From Gordoniibacillus chartarius (lineage in GTDB: Bacteria; Bacillota; Bacilli; Paenibacillales; NBRC-103111): a stretch of 43,083 bases of DNA. Position numbers and translations under genes: made by a program. Under the pieces are notes generated by a model, which worked only from the letters and a program-made list of their open reading frames with translations, ran no database searches and was not told the DNA's origin. Positions 7,093 to 15,047 of the stretch are shown here, piece by piece (position 1 is the first letter of the stretch; each line of letters starts with the position of its first letter). The DNA lies in contig NZ_JBHLWN010000063.1 in the NCBI RefSeq assembly GCF_042432825.1, forward strand, positions 1 through 43,083, read 5' to 3'.

Positions 7093-8421
7093 TTACAAAA
7101 TGATGCGTCGTTCCTCCAGTTCCATTTCCGCTGGTTTGTTTCGGAACAGTCGGCCAAGGACGAATAAGCAAATGACGCCAAGCAGTGCATGGAGGGCGGC
7201 AAAAAGCCAAAACGTAAACCCAACGTTGGGATTTGTTGTCACCGCGTCCGACACTTTCATGTATCCTCGGATGATCCATGGTTGTCTTCCCACCTCGGCA
7301 TAAAACCATCCCAATTCAATAGCTAGAAGCGATAAGGGCCCTCCGGCGACGATGCTCGTTAGGATCCAGCGATTATACGCATTCCAACCCTTGACTCTCT
7401 TGATAAGCAAAAACAGAATGGGAACGGCCAACAAATAAAAACCGATGCCGACCATCAAATCGAATAAATAGTGCACATACAGCGGAGGCCACTCCTCCGT
7501 CGGAAAATCGTTCAATCCCACTACCGTCCCATTCGGGTCGCCTGTGGCAAGGAAACTAAGCCCCCATGGAATCTCAATGGCTCCCGTCACTTCCTTCGTC
7601 TCTGGATTCAACTTCCCTCCGACAATCAACGAAACCTCATTGCCGGTTTCGAAATGCCATTCGGCCGCAGCCAGCTTCTCGGGCTGCGCCTCGGCCAGAA
7701 ATTTGGCGGACCAATCCCCGATCCAGATCGTCGTGGCAGCCAAGATGAGTCCGGCTGCCATGTTCAATTGGATTGACTTTTTGTAATAGTCATCCTTTCT
7801 TCCTCTTAACATACCGAAAGCCGCAATCATGGCAAGCAAAAAAGCCGCCGTTACATAAGCGGAAGACAACACATGCGCAACTTTGGAGGGCATGGCCGGA
7901 TTGAACATCGCCGCAATCGGATCAATATGTATGAAGTTTCCCTGTTCTACTGTAAATCCCTGCGGTGTATTCATAAATGCATTCACCATCGTGATAAATA
8001 AAGCCGAGGCGGAGGAGCCGATAACGATGGGAACGGTTAGTAGCCAGTGCAAGTACGGATTTTTGAACCTGTTCCATGTATACAGATAGATACCCAGAAA
8101 GATCGCCTCGAAAAAGAATGCGAAAGTTTCCAAAAATAGCGGCAGGCTGATCACATTTCCCGCCAGTCTCATAAATTCGGGCCACAGCAAGCTTAACTGA
8201 AGACCGATGCACGTCCCTGTTACCACGCCTACCGCGACGGTGATGACAAAGCCTCGTGTCCACCGCCTTGCCATCAACGTATAGTGAGGATCTTTTTTAC
8301 GTATGCCTATCCACTCTGCAATCGAAATGAAAATGGGGATGCCCACGCCTACCGTAGCGAACAGAATATGAAAAGCGAGGGTCATTTCCGTTAACCCCCT
8401 GCTCCAATCCAGCGTACTCAT
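7093..8421 (-). CDS. cydA: Cytochrome bd ubiquinol/menaquinol oxidase subunit I
   Basis: The 442-residue protein has about nine membrane helices. His18 in LAFHILFATVGVGIPIFI is the expected haem ligand near the N-terminus. The quinol-oxidase signature GRQPWIIRGYMKVSDAVTT is complete. The Q-loop is short, as in Gram-positive bd oxidases rather than the long proteobacterial form. The start ATG lies just behind AGTAGGGGGAAC. Upstream sequence is shared divergently with a broken copper ATPase gene. The operon probably supports respiration at low oxygen; a specific regulator site was not recognised. Confidence 0.95.
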   Translation of the reverse strand: MSTLDWSRGLTEMTLAFHILFATVGVGIPIFISIAEWIGIRKKDPHYTLMARRWTRGFVITVAVGVVTGTCIGLQLSLLWPEFMRLAGNVISLPLFLETFAFFFEAIFLGIYLYTWNRFKNPYLHWLLTVPIVIGSSASALFITMVNAFMNTPQGFTVEQGNFIHIDPIAAMFNPAMPSKVAHVLSSAYVTAAFLLAMIAAFGMLRGRKDDYYKKSIQLNMAAGLILAATTIWIGDWSAKFLAEAQPEKLAAAEWHFETGNEVSLIVGGKLNPETKEVTGAIEIPWGLSFLATGDPNGTVVGLNDFPTEEWPPLYVHYLFDLMVGIGFYLLAVPILFLLIKRVKGWNAYNRWILTSIVAGGPLSLLAIELGWFYAEVGRQPWIIRGYMKVSDAVTTNPNVGFTFWLFAALHALLGVICLFVLGRLFRNKPAEMELEERRIIL

Positions 8422-8636
8422 TTCATGTTCCCCCTACTCCTTGAAGATCCTAACGCTTCAATCAATTAAGGATTAGTATGTCATATCCCGCATGGAAGTA
8501 TACAGGAACTCCCATTTGCATTTCCAGTCGAAATAAGTGATAGTGCAAAAACAGCTCGAGCATTTTTTCTTTCCGATGAGGTTGTGATAGGGATTGTCCA
8601 TGAAAGCGAGGGCAAAGTACGGAGGGAAATCGCGGT

Positions 8637-9420
8637 ATGGCCGAGCAAATTAGGTTCGATATTACTGGTTTGACCTGCGCAGGATGTGCTGCGCGAATCG
8701 AAAAGGCGCTTGGCAAAATGGAAGGTGTACAGGAGGCGGCGGTCAACTTCGCTGTTGGCCGGGCCTCGGTAAATTATAATTGAAGCTAGCTGCAAATCGG
8801 GCAGATCGCCTCAAAAAATGAGTTGCTCAGGTTTGGGGCTCAGATTCATAACGATGCAAACACAGACATGTTCCAGATCCGGCCGGGCGAGCAAGTTCTT
8901 GTCGACGGTAAAGTGTTGGAAGGCCGGTCATTAGTCGATGAATCTTCGGTTGCAGGGGAACCGGCGCCGGTGGAAAGGCAAAAGAATGATCGGATTATCA
9001 GCGGTTCGATCAATAATAACGGGACCTTAAAAGTTGTCTCTACACGCTCGGGCGATCAATCGACCATTGCCCAAATAGCTCGTCTCATCGAAGAAGCCCA
9101 AAATTCAAAAAACGCCAATCCAACGCGCGGCGGATCGAATTGCCGGAATATTCGTGTCCGTTATAGTGCCTAGCGGTTATAACTTTCGCAGCGTAGTTCT
9201 TACTCTTTCAGCCGGGTAGCTTTGCCAATGCGCTCGAGAATGCCATTTCCGTGCATGTCATTGCTTGTCCATGCGCCGTTGGTTTGGCTACCGTTCGGGA
9301 CGCGCCGCAGAGAAAGGAATATTGTTCAGAGAGGGGAAATACATCGAAATCATTCAGGATGCCGATGTTGTTCTTCTTGACAAGACGGGAACGATACGGA
9401 GGGAACTCCGAAACTTACCA
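8637..9420 (+). pseudogene. Copper-translocating P-type ATPase (CopA) remnant
   Basis: An ATG at 8637 starts an intact HMA metal-binding domain with GLTCAGCAARIEKALGKM, stopped by TGA at 8783. A second frame (8823-9173) carries the actuator domain, with VDESSVAGEPAPVE in place of the usual TGES-type loop. After a frameshift near 9110 it continues as RAADRIAGIFVSVIVP. Further pieces show the ion-site motif ACPCAVGLAT and the phosphorylation motif DKTGT (about 9380). The nucleotide-binding half is gone. Large deletions and several frameshifts make it non-functional. Confidence 0.8.
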
Positions 9421-9512
9421 CGAGAATGTAGCTGAAGCCCGCAATGGGTGGGAAGCGATCGAGATGACCGAGCGGTGGATGCCGGATCTTATATTGATGA
9501 GAAGCATTAGGT
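9418..9512 (+). pseudogene. Response-regulator receiver-domain scrap
   Basis: Directly after the CopA remnant the frame reads NVAEARNGWEAIEMTERWMP, then DLILM. This is the typical alpha2-beta3 region of a NarL/LuxR-type receiver domain up to the residue before the phospho-Asp. It then breaks off. The remaining 9509-9580 encodes a short C-terminal-looking tail of unknown origin (VEYLAPVGGVQAAVHIYAAK). Confidence 0.45.
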
Positions 9513-9597
9513 GCAACCGTTGAATACTTGGCGCCGGTCGGCGGTGTTCAGGCTGCGGTGCACATTTATGCAGCCAAGTAATGAAAGACGAATCAGA

Positions 9598-9635
9598 AAA
9601 CCGAGGAGCCGATCCTGCGGCTTCTCGGTTTTTTA
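9598..9635 (+). terminator. Rho-independent terminator
   Basis: ACCGAGGAGCCG (9600-9611) pairs with CGGCTTCTCGGT (9618-9629), followed by a T-run. Confidence 0.85.
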
Positions 9636-9668
9636 CCGTCGAAACGATGTCCGAAAGGAAGTGACGGG

Positions 9669-9765
9669 TTGAACAAAGTCAGATTCGTTTTTTGTTTTTG
9701 GATTTTGCTCAGTTTCTATATTGTACCTTCAACTGCACAGCTCATGCGTATGTAGGGGTTCTGCC
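9669..9765 (+). pseudogene. CopC-like copper-resistance protein, signal-peptide remnant
   Basis: A TTG-started frame encodes a secretion signal (NKVRFVFCFWILLSFYIV, then PSTAQ). With a one-base shift it runs into AHAYVGV before stopping. A mature start AHAY is typical of CopC/YcnJ-type copper proteins. Only the beginning survives. It lies beside the broken copper ATPase. Confidence 0.4.
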
Positions 9766-9851
9766 GACATTTTAACAAAAATATTACCCTAAGCCTCAAA
9801 ACCTTGTCGCCTTAGCGTTTTTTATTACGCTAAGGAAATTGGAATATTGGG

Positions 9852-10511
9852 TTATGATTTTTTGCGTCCGGTTAACAGCAGTAAAATAAAAGAAATGATG
9901 ATCATCGAACAAGTCCAAGCCCAAGCCATTGAAGCTTTCCCTGCATCTACCGCAACATAAATTGCAGTAGGTATCGTTTGGGTCTTGCCTGGAATATTCC
10001 CCGCAATCATTAAGGTTGCCCCGAATTCACCAAGACTGCGTGCAAATCCGAGGATATATGCGGATACTACTGACCGAAAGGATAAAGGAAGGGTGATGTA
10101 CCAAAATACTTGCCATTCACTCGCTCCGATTGAACGCCCCGCATCTTCCAAGTCCCGATCAACTGAAGCGAAACCCACCTTCATCGTTTGATAAACAAGC
10201 GGAAAGGCTACCACGATTGACGCGATAACAGCAGCCCACCACGAGAATATGATCGGTGCGGAGAACACCCACTCAATAAAACGTCCCGGCCAGCTATTTC
10301 GACCGAGCATGACCAAAAGCAAAAAACCTATGACTGTTGGCGGAAGTACAAGAGGCAGCATGAATGCTGTTTCGATAAGCGTTTTTCCTCTATACGATTG
10401 CCGGGACATCCACCAAGCAATACTCAAACCTAATACAATTACCAATATGCTTGACAAAAACGCAACTTGCAACGACAGTTGAATCGGAGACCAATATCCA
10501 TGCCAAGTCAT
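9852..10511 (-). CDS. modB: Molybdate ABC transporter permease
   Basis: The 219-residue membrane protein has five or six helices and the ABC-permease EAA loop (EDAGRSIGASEWQVFWYITL) near residue 135. Size and the segments PLVLPPTVIGFLLLVMLGRN and GEFGATLMIAGNIPGKTQT are characteristic of ModB. It imports molybdate together with the ModA binding protein 12 nt upstream and an ATPase. The ATPase gene modC is not next to it, where it usually sits. A ModC elsewhere, or another ABC ATPase, would be required. Confidence 0.9.
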   Translation of the reverse strand: MTWHGYWSPIQLSLQVAFLSSILVIVLGLSIAWWMSRQSYRGKTLIETAFMLPLVLPPTVIGFLLLVMLGRNSWPGRFIEWVFSAPIIFSWWAAVIASIVVAFPLVYQTMKVGFASVDRDLEDAGRSIGASEWQVFWYITLPLSFRSVVSAYILGFARSLGEFGATLMIAGNIPGKTQTIPTAIYVAVDAGKASMAWAWTCSMIIISFILLLLTGRKKS

Positions 10512-10523
10512 AGTTCGCTACAT

Positions 10524-11375
10524 TCACTTTGAAATGGTAAAACCGTATTTGACGAATACATCCAGGGCTTCTTTCGATTGCAGGTACGTATAGAATTCTT
10601 CCGCTTCCTTGCTATGTTTTGTCGCTTTGACAATTCCAATCGGATATTCAACAGGCGTATAGGTTTTCGGATCGATAGAAAAAGCTACTTTTACATTCTT
10701 TGAAGTCAAAGCATCAGTTTTATACACGAATCCGGCATCTGCATTTCCCGTTTCCACATATTGAAGCACTTGTCTGACGTCTTTGCCCTGAACCGTTTTG
10801 GATTGCAACGTATCCCACAGTTTAGCGTTTGTTAACGCTTCTTTGGCATAGTTTCCAGCTGGCACACTTTCCGGAATGCCGATCGCCACATTCTTTACCT
10901 CTGCTTTCGATAAATCCGATACGCTGCCAATCGCTACTTTTCCATTAACCGGAATGACAACTACCAACTCGTTAGTCAACAAATTCTTTTGTTTATTCAC
11001 ATCGATCAATTGCTTATCGACAAGCGCCTTCATGTTTTTGGACGCGGCAGAAAGGAACAGGTCCGCAGGTGCTCCTTGCTCGATTTGCTGTTGCAAGGCC
11101 CCGGATGAGCCGAAGTTAAAGTTCAGTTTGATGCTTTTATTCTTTGCTTCGTATGTCTTCTGTATTTCATTAAGCGCATCCGTCAGACTTGCAGCCGCCG
11201 AAACGGTCAATTCAATGGTTTCCGCCGTTTTCGAGCTTGCTTTGCTCGTGTTGGTTGACTGTGTCGGGACCGGACTATTTGCAGCCGATTTTTGTTCCGA
11301 GCCGCAGCTTGCGAATACAAAAGCCATCGAAGCAACCAATAACAAAACCATACTACTTTTAATGATCTTTAACAT
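10524..11375 (-). CDS. modA: Molybdate-binding lipoprotein
   Basis: The 283-residue protein starts with a lipoprotein signal; Cys24 in FASCGS is the probable lipid anchor. After a Ser/Thr-rich linker the fold is a periplasmic-binding-protein type II typical of ModA: AASLTDALNEIQKTYE, FNFGSSGALQQQIEQGAPAD, GKDVRQVLQYVETGNADAGF and PVEYPIGIVK. Ser/Thr and backbone groups in these motifs bind the oxyanion. The start is supported by GGGAGTGGG. It is transcribed away from the regulator at 11532. Confidence 0.93.
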   Translation of the reverse strand: MLKIIKSSMVLLLVASMAFVFASCGSEQKSAANSPVPTQSTNTSKASSKTAETIELTVSAAASLTDALNEIQKTYEAKNKSIKLNFNFGSSGALQQQIEQGAPADLFLSAASKNMKALVDKQLIDVNKQKNLLTNELVVVIPVNGKVAIGSVSDLSKAEVKNVAIGIPESVPAGNYAKEALTNAKLWDTLQSKTVQGKDVRQVLQYVETGNADAGFVYKTDALTSKNVKVAFSIDPKTYTPVEYPIGIVKATKHSKEAEEFYTYLQSKEALDVFVKYGFTISK

Positions 11376-11422
11376 TTTCCCACTCCCATATAATGATTAA
11401 TAATAAATAAATAAATTTAGAT

Positions 11423-11447
11423 ATGATTATACATAATGCCTAATCAT
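11423..11447. promoter_or_regulatory. Inverted repeat in the modA/regulator divergent promoter
   Basis: ATGATTA (11423-11429) and TAATCAT (11441-11447) form a dyad with an 11-bp gap; a third ATGATTA lies near 11390. It is a plausible binding site for the divergently encoded regulator, controlling modAB and its own gene. Confidence 0.45.
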
Positions 11448-11531
11448 ATTGTAAACTTGATTCATCATCTTTTTATGTTTGGTTGTGTTAAAATAATAAG
11501 GCGGATATGAATGCAAACAAGGAGGATCTTG

Positions 11532-12482
11532 ATGTCCGACAATATCTCTTATACGACCGAAGAAATTGCCAAACTTCTTAAAATATCCAAGCTTACAGTC
11601 TATGACTTAATCAAAAAAGGTGAGTTGCCCTCTTATCGGGTTGGCAAGCAAATGCGAGTGGACGCGATCGACTTGGAGGCCTACAAACAACGGACTAAAG
11701 GGATCAAGATTGCCGCTCGACCAATCGTTGTCGATCCTCTTGTACCATTCAATCCATCAGCCTCCACAAATGGACTCCGACCAATTGTGATAACCGGGCA
11801 GGATATTAGCCTGGATGTTTTAGCGAATCATATTGAGAAAACCATCTCTGGCGTTCGTCCGTTGCGTTCCTTTGTCGGGAGCCTAGACAGCTTGATTTCC
11901 ATGTACCGCGGCGAATCCGACATCGTAAGCACTCATCTTCTGGACGGTGATACTGGAGAGTACAATCTCCCATACATCCGCAAGTTGCTTGTCGGGTCAT
12001 CATATCTGGTTGTGAACTTGCTTTTACGTTGGGCCGGGTTTTATGTACAGCAAGGCAATCCTCATCAAATCAGGGGTTGGAACGATCTGAAGCGTCAGGG
12101 TATACGGCTTGCAAACCGTGAAAAAGGTTCGGGAGCCCGTGTTTTGCTTGACGAACAACTACGTCTTCACGGTATTCAACCTAATCAAATCCAAGGTTAT
12201 GCTTCTGAAGAATCCAATCATCTGGGAGTAGCCGGGAAAGTGTCTTCGGGCGAAGCGGATGTCGGCGTAGGTATTGAAAAAGCTGCTTCGATTGTCAGCA
12301 ATGTCGAGTTTATTCCCCTGATTCAAGAAAGATACGACCTCGTCATGATGAGAAAGCCAGCGAATCGAATTTGGATTGAACATGTGATCCAAATTTTGAA
12401 ATCCGATGCATTTCAGAATGAGCTACGAGCAATTCCCGGGTACGACTTGTCACTGACAGGGCAGGTTTTGTATGAAACCTAA
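11532..12482 (+). CDS. Transcriptional regulator with excisionase-type HTH and molybdate-like PBP domain
   Basis: The ATG at 11532 follows a perfect AAGGAGG; an in-frame ATG 21 nt upstream lacks one. Residues about 4-55 form a MerR/excisionase-type helix-turn-helix (TTEEIAKLLKISKLTVYDLI). Residues about 85-310 are a substrate-binding-like domain of the PBP_like kind, with RLANREKGSGARVLLDEQL and SGEADVGVGIEKAA. Proteins of this build sit beside molybdate or tungstate transporters and probably sense the oxyanion or cofactor. The divergent placement from modAB fits a local regulator. The ligand is inferred. Confidence 0.85.
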   Translation: MSDNISYTTEEIAKLLKISKLTVYDLIKKGELPSYRVGKQMRVDAIDLEAYKQRTKGIKIAARPIVVDPLVPFNPSASTNGLRPIVITGQDISLDVLANHIEKTISGVRPLRSFVGSLDSLISMYRGESDIVSTHLLDGDTGEYNLPYIRKLLVGSSYLVVNLLLRWAGFYVQQGNPHQIRGWNDLKRQGIRLANREKGSGARVLLDEQLRLHGIQPNQIQGYASEESNHLGVAGKVSSGEADVGVGIEKAASIVSNVEFIPLIQERYDLVMMRKPANRIWIEHVIQILKSDAFQNELRAIPGYDLSLTGQVLYET

Positions 12483-12499
12483 ACATGAAAATTCGGCCC

Positions 12500-12553
12500 A
12501 AAAAGTGATACACCCCTTTCCATTTGACGGGAAGGAGTGTATCACTTTTTGTA
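12500..12553. terminator. Long bidirectional terminator hairpin
   Basis: A roughly 20-bp stem (12500-12521 with 12528-12550) has A-run and T-run ends. It can stop the regulator transcript and, on the other strand, overlaps the end of the toxin scrap. Confidence 0.85.
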
Positions 12554-12670
12554 TATATCACCGCGAGAATCGATAGCGCGTATGTAAACGACTCTCTCGT
12601 CGTGATTAATTTCGAAGAGGATTCGTAATGTACCAACACGCAGCCGATAAAGGCCGACATAGCCTTTCAT
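12542..12670 (-). pseudogene. RelE/ParE-type toxin, C-terminal part (42 aa)
   Basis: From an ATG at 12670 the frame reads GYVGLYRLRVGTLRILFEI, then NHDERVVYIRAIDSRGDIYK. This is the conserved C-terminal half of RelE/HigB/ParE toxins (YRLRVGDYRVIFEI...ERVVYVRAI..RGDIYK). The N-terminal helices upstream are interrupted by stops, and no antitoxin is adjacent. It is a truncated toxin gene. Confidence 0.65.
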
Positions 12671-12813
12671 TTGAAGGAAGCAATAGAGCAGGTGCTATGG
12701 CGTCTGTTCTTATTCCTGCAGAGTGCCGTTAAAAAGCGGCTCTACAACTGCTTTTTCACAAATCGAATCTTTTGACCGGTAAAGCGAGAAATTCAATGAA
12801 ACCCCTCATTGTA

Positions 12814-12867
12814 GCCTATAGGCGGTGGCGTTTGTTTGTAGCGGTTATAGAATTAGCCTATAAGCTA
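12814..12867. promoter_or_regulatory. Paired dyads upstream of the XRE regulator
   Basis: GCCTATAGGC at 12814-12823 is a perfect palindrome. TAGCCTATAAGCTA at 12854-12867 is a near palindrome that shares the GCCTATA core and lies 19 nt before the ATG. A third GCCTATA occurs inside the gene at about 12963. The layout suggests autoregulatory operators. Confidence 0.5.
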
Positions 12868-12885
12868 CAGTTCAGAGGTAAAATA

Positions 12886-13128
12886 ATGAACAAAGAAGTG
12901 TTGGCGTTTGGCAGGGTCATTCAGAAACAACGAAAGCTCTTAAAAATGACACAGGAAGAGTTGGCCTATAGGTCGTCTCTCAATCGCACATTCATCAGCT
13001 ATGTGGAGAATGGCAGGAAGATTGCAAGTATCGTGAGTCTGTTTGCTTTTGCGAGAGGATTGCATATTCCGGCAGCTGATTTGATTCGGCAGGTCGAAGA
13101 TGAACTGAATCGGCTTTCAGACCGTTAA
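12886..13128 (+). CDS. XRE-family helix-turn-helix regulator (80 aa)
   Basis: The preferred start is the ATG at 12886 behind CAGAGGT; it gives a compact 80-residue protein that is almost entirely an HTH_3/XRE domain. The motif FGRVIQKQRKLLKMTQEELA, then NRTFISYVENGRKIASI, is the classic five-helix Cro/C1 fold. It resembles controller proteins of restriction systems or phage-type repressors. Its last 12 nt overlap the convergent membrane-protein gene. Two GCCTATA dyads lie in its leader. No restriction-modification genes are nearby. Confidence 0.85.
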   Translation: MNKEVLAFGRVIQKQRKLLKMTQEELAYRSSLNRTFISYVENGRKIASIVSLFAFARGLHIPAADLIRQVEDELNRLSDR

Positions 13129-13386
13129 AGCCGTAATCACGAACAATGAGTCTGCTGCGAGCGTAAGCAATGTTACTGTCAGCAACGCGTTCTTCACATT
13201 TCGGATCTCGTCCCGCACTTCCTGTAAGGTCACTTTCCCATTTTTACACGCTTTTTTGATTTGCCGGACGTGGATGAAACCGGACAGAAGACAAATCGCA
13301 TAAAGTTCAAGAAATAGTAGCGCCTTGTTCAACAAGAAAGTGGACAAAGGCATATCCGACAAATAGTACAAATCTCCTATCAGCAT
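13117..13386 (-). CDS. Small membrane protein (89 aa)
   Basis: The ATG at 13386 follows AAAGGAGG with good spacing. The product has two or three predicted membrane helices (LLFLELYAICLLSGFI and ALLTVTLLTLAADSLFVI) around a charged loop with CKNGKVTLQEVRDEIRNVKN. No family was recognised. It ends convergently with the XRE gene. Confidence 0.65.
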   Translation of the reverse strand: MLIGDLYYLSDMPLSTFLLNKALLFLELYAICLLSGFIHVRQIKKACKNGKVTLQEVRDEIRNVKNALLTVTLLTLAADSLFVITALTV

Positions 13387-13621
13387 ACAAGCCTCCTTTC
13401 CCAGATGTTTGGAAATCGCAATTATAGTGAGATGTGACTATCGAAGTCAACGAAAGGAAGCCGATCATTATTACCTGAAAACAACGAGGTTGCCTTTATT
13501 AGAAGAGTTGCCTTCATGTTGCGCTTGCCGTGCAGGCACCGAATGAAACAAAGTAGGATTTCAGTTATGGACATGGAATTTTAGTCCCGGGATAATAGGC
13601 ATAGATTTCATTCCGAAATAT

Positions 13622-13650
13622 TTGAATTTTTGGAACATATATGATAGAAT
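13622..13650 (+). promoter_or_regulatory. Promoter of the riboswitch transcript
   Basis: TTGAAT (-35) and TAGAAT (-10) are separated by exactly 17 bp, about 35 nt before the aptamer. Confidence 0.7.
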
Positions 13651-13683
13651 CGTCCTATACAATCATGTCGATCAACCAGGAAA

Positions 13684-13810
13684 AAAGGCAAACCTGCTCG
13701 AAAGACAGGGACGCAAAGCCACGGATCTAATGCATGAAAGCATGCGATGACCGCCGGGTTACCCTATCGACAGCAACGGGACACTGCCGCCGTAGGGTAG
13801 TGTCTTTTTG
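13684..13810 (+). promoter_or_regulatory. c-di-GMP-I (GEMM-I) riboswitch with terminator
   Basis: The aptamer shows the class signature: GGCAAACC, GAAA tetraloop, GGGACGCAAAGCC, GGATCTAA, then a second GAAA-type arm (GCATGAAAGCATGC) and CCGGGTTACC closing P1. The expression platform is a 9-bp hairpin (13780-13788 with 13796-13804) followed by TTTTT. TACCCTA (13760-13766), which overlaps the P1 3' strand, can alternatively pair with TAGGGTA (13793-13799) and so block the terminator. The ligand-bound form would free the terminator, which predicts an OFF switch for c-di-GMP. Downstream are a 16-codon frame, a second possible terminator and the hydrolase/kinase operon. Confidence 0.93.
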
Positions 13811-13853
13811 CATTCGCAAAAGGAGGCGGACATCATCATACTAGGGAGGTGGG

Positions 13854-13904
13854 ATGGAATACACAACTCATAACGGCGCCCGTTCGACATCTGCCGTCAA
13901 TTAA
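13854..13904 (+). CDS. Possible 16-residue leader peptide after the riboswitch
   Basis: An ATG is preceded by GGGAGGTGGG, an unusually good ribosome site for a noncoding leader. The frame ends in TAA inside the palindrome of the next hairpin. It could be a leader peptide whose translation affects that hairpin, or a leftover. Confidence 0.3.
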   Translation: MEYTTHNGARSTSAVN

Positions 13905-13928
13905 TTGACCGATGACAGCATTTTTTTT
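13891..13928 (+). terminator. Second possible terminator in the riboswitch leader
   Basis: The core palindrome GTCAATTAATTGAC has outer CTG/CAG pairing and eight T residues. The stem is imperfect. Confidence 0.5.
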
Positions 13929-14043
13929 CCGCTTTTTCGATTATTATCGATATGACGAGGGCTTCAAAGCCGGTTTTGCGTAGAATGATATGGTTATCAA
14001 TCGTATTGAGGTGCAATTCCACATCGAAAGGGAGTGCCGGATT

Positions 14044-15030
14044 ATGATTTCATTTTGGATGCCGTTGCTGGATCGTTATTTGTTGCATCAGCTTCACCGG
14101 AAAAGGAGCAGGGATTCGCAATATGCGTATGACTTCATGTCACCTATTTCTGTCGATATCGCTGGACTGCAAGCAAATTATGCGACGCCTGAGGTGCCGC
14201 ACATTCATTGGACGCGTTCGGATGAACGCGGGAATTACGAATGGGGCCGATATGCATTCGACAGCGAAATATCGTCCGGCCACCGGAACAACGATGTGGC
14301 TTCCGGTAGGTATTATGCCGGTCGAACGAAGGAAGCGAAGGAGCATGTAATATTTGTGCATGGCTGGCGAATGGACGGGCTGGACCGCATCAAAGAGTTG
14401 TTTTTGCCCGGATTTATGAATCGTGGGGCGGACATGTACTTTTTTACGCTCCCGTATCATTTCGAGCGGTCGCCCGAGGAAGCGCTTTACGGCGGTGAAT
14501 ATATGGTCAGCGCCAACATCGATCGCACGCTGCTGGCAGTTAAGCAAGCGGTTTCGGATTTGCGGGCGCTGATTCGCTGGATCAAAGAGCGGAAAGGCGG
14601 ACGTGTCATTCTGATCGGAATCAGTTTGGGGGGATTTGTAACGAATTTGACCGGAGTAATCGAGGAGCGGATCGATCTGCTCATTTCGGTTATGTATGCG
14701 AATCGGCTGGCCTATTCCGTATGGAAGACGATACCGGGGAAATATATCCGTGAGGATTTGGAGCGGCACGGTTTTACATACGAGCAATTGGAATCGTGCT
14801 GGGCGATCACGGATCCAAGCCGGTTTGAGCCAGTTATTCCAAAAGATCGTATTCTGCTTCTGTCAGGCCGTTATGACCGGTATGTGCTGGAAGAAGATGC
14901 GGCCCGCCTTTGGGAATCGTGGGACAAACCCAAAAGAATCGTGTACGCTAGCGGTCATGCGGGCATCGTTCTGAAGAGAAGGCAAATCGCCGAAGATGTG
15001 CTGTCGTTTGTGTCCTCCCGATTGTCCTAG
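14044..15030 (+). CDS. Alpha/beta hydrolase (ABHD18-like, 328 aa)
   Basis: The ATG at 14044 follows AAGGGAG by 9 nt; an in-frame upstream ATG at 13990 has no site. The protein is a soluble alpha/beta hydrolase. HVIFVHGWRMDGLDRIK carries the oxyanion-hole HG, GISLGG the nucleophile Ser194, SGRYDRYV the probable acid Asp278 and GHAG the His305. The segment FMNRGADMYFFTLPYHFERS resembles the ABHD18/DUF2048 group. The substrate is unknown. It is the first gene of a likely operon with the sensor kinase 17 nt downstream and lies after the c-di-GMP riboswitch. Confidence 0.85.
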   Translation: MISFWMPLLDRYLLHQLHRKRSRDSQYAYDFMSPISVDIAGLQANYATPEVPHIHWTRSDERGNYEWGRYAFDSEISSGHRNNDVASGRYYAGRTKEAKEHVIFVHGWRMDGLDRIKELFLPGFMNRGADMYFFTLPYHFERSPEEALYGGEYMVSANIDRTLLAVKQAVSDLRALIRWIKERKGGRVILIGISLGGFVTNLTGVIEERIDLLISVMYANRLAYSVWKTIPGKYIREDLERHGFTYEQLESCWAITDPSRFEPVIPKDRILLLSGRYDRYVLEEDAARLWESWDKPKRIVYASGHAGIVLKRRQIAEDVLSFVSSRLS

Positions 15031-15047
15031 CAAGGGAGGGAGTCGGA

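Noticed and set aside
9810..9838. CCTTAGCG/CGCTAAGG hairpin as modAB terminator
   Set aside because: On the minus strand no T-run follows the stem; the T-run lies in the loop.
13990..14043. Upstream start for the hydrolase
   Set aside because: ATG 13990 has no ribosome site; ATG 14044 has AAGGGAG.
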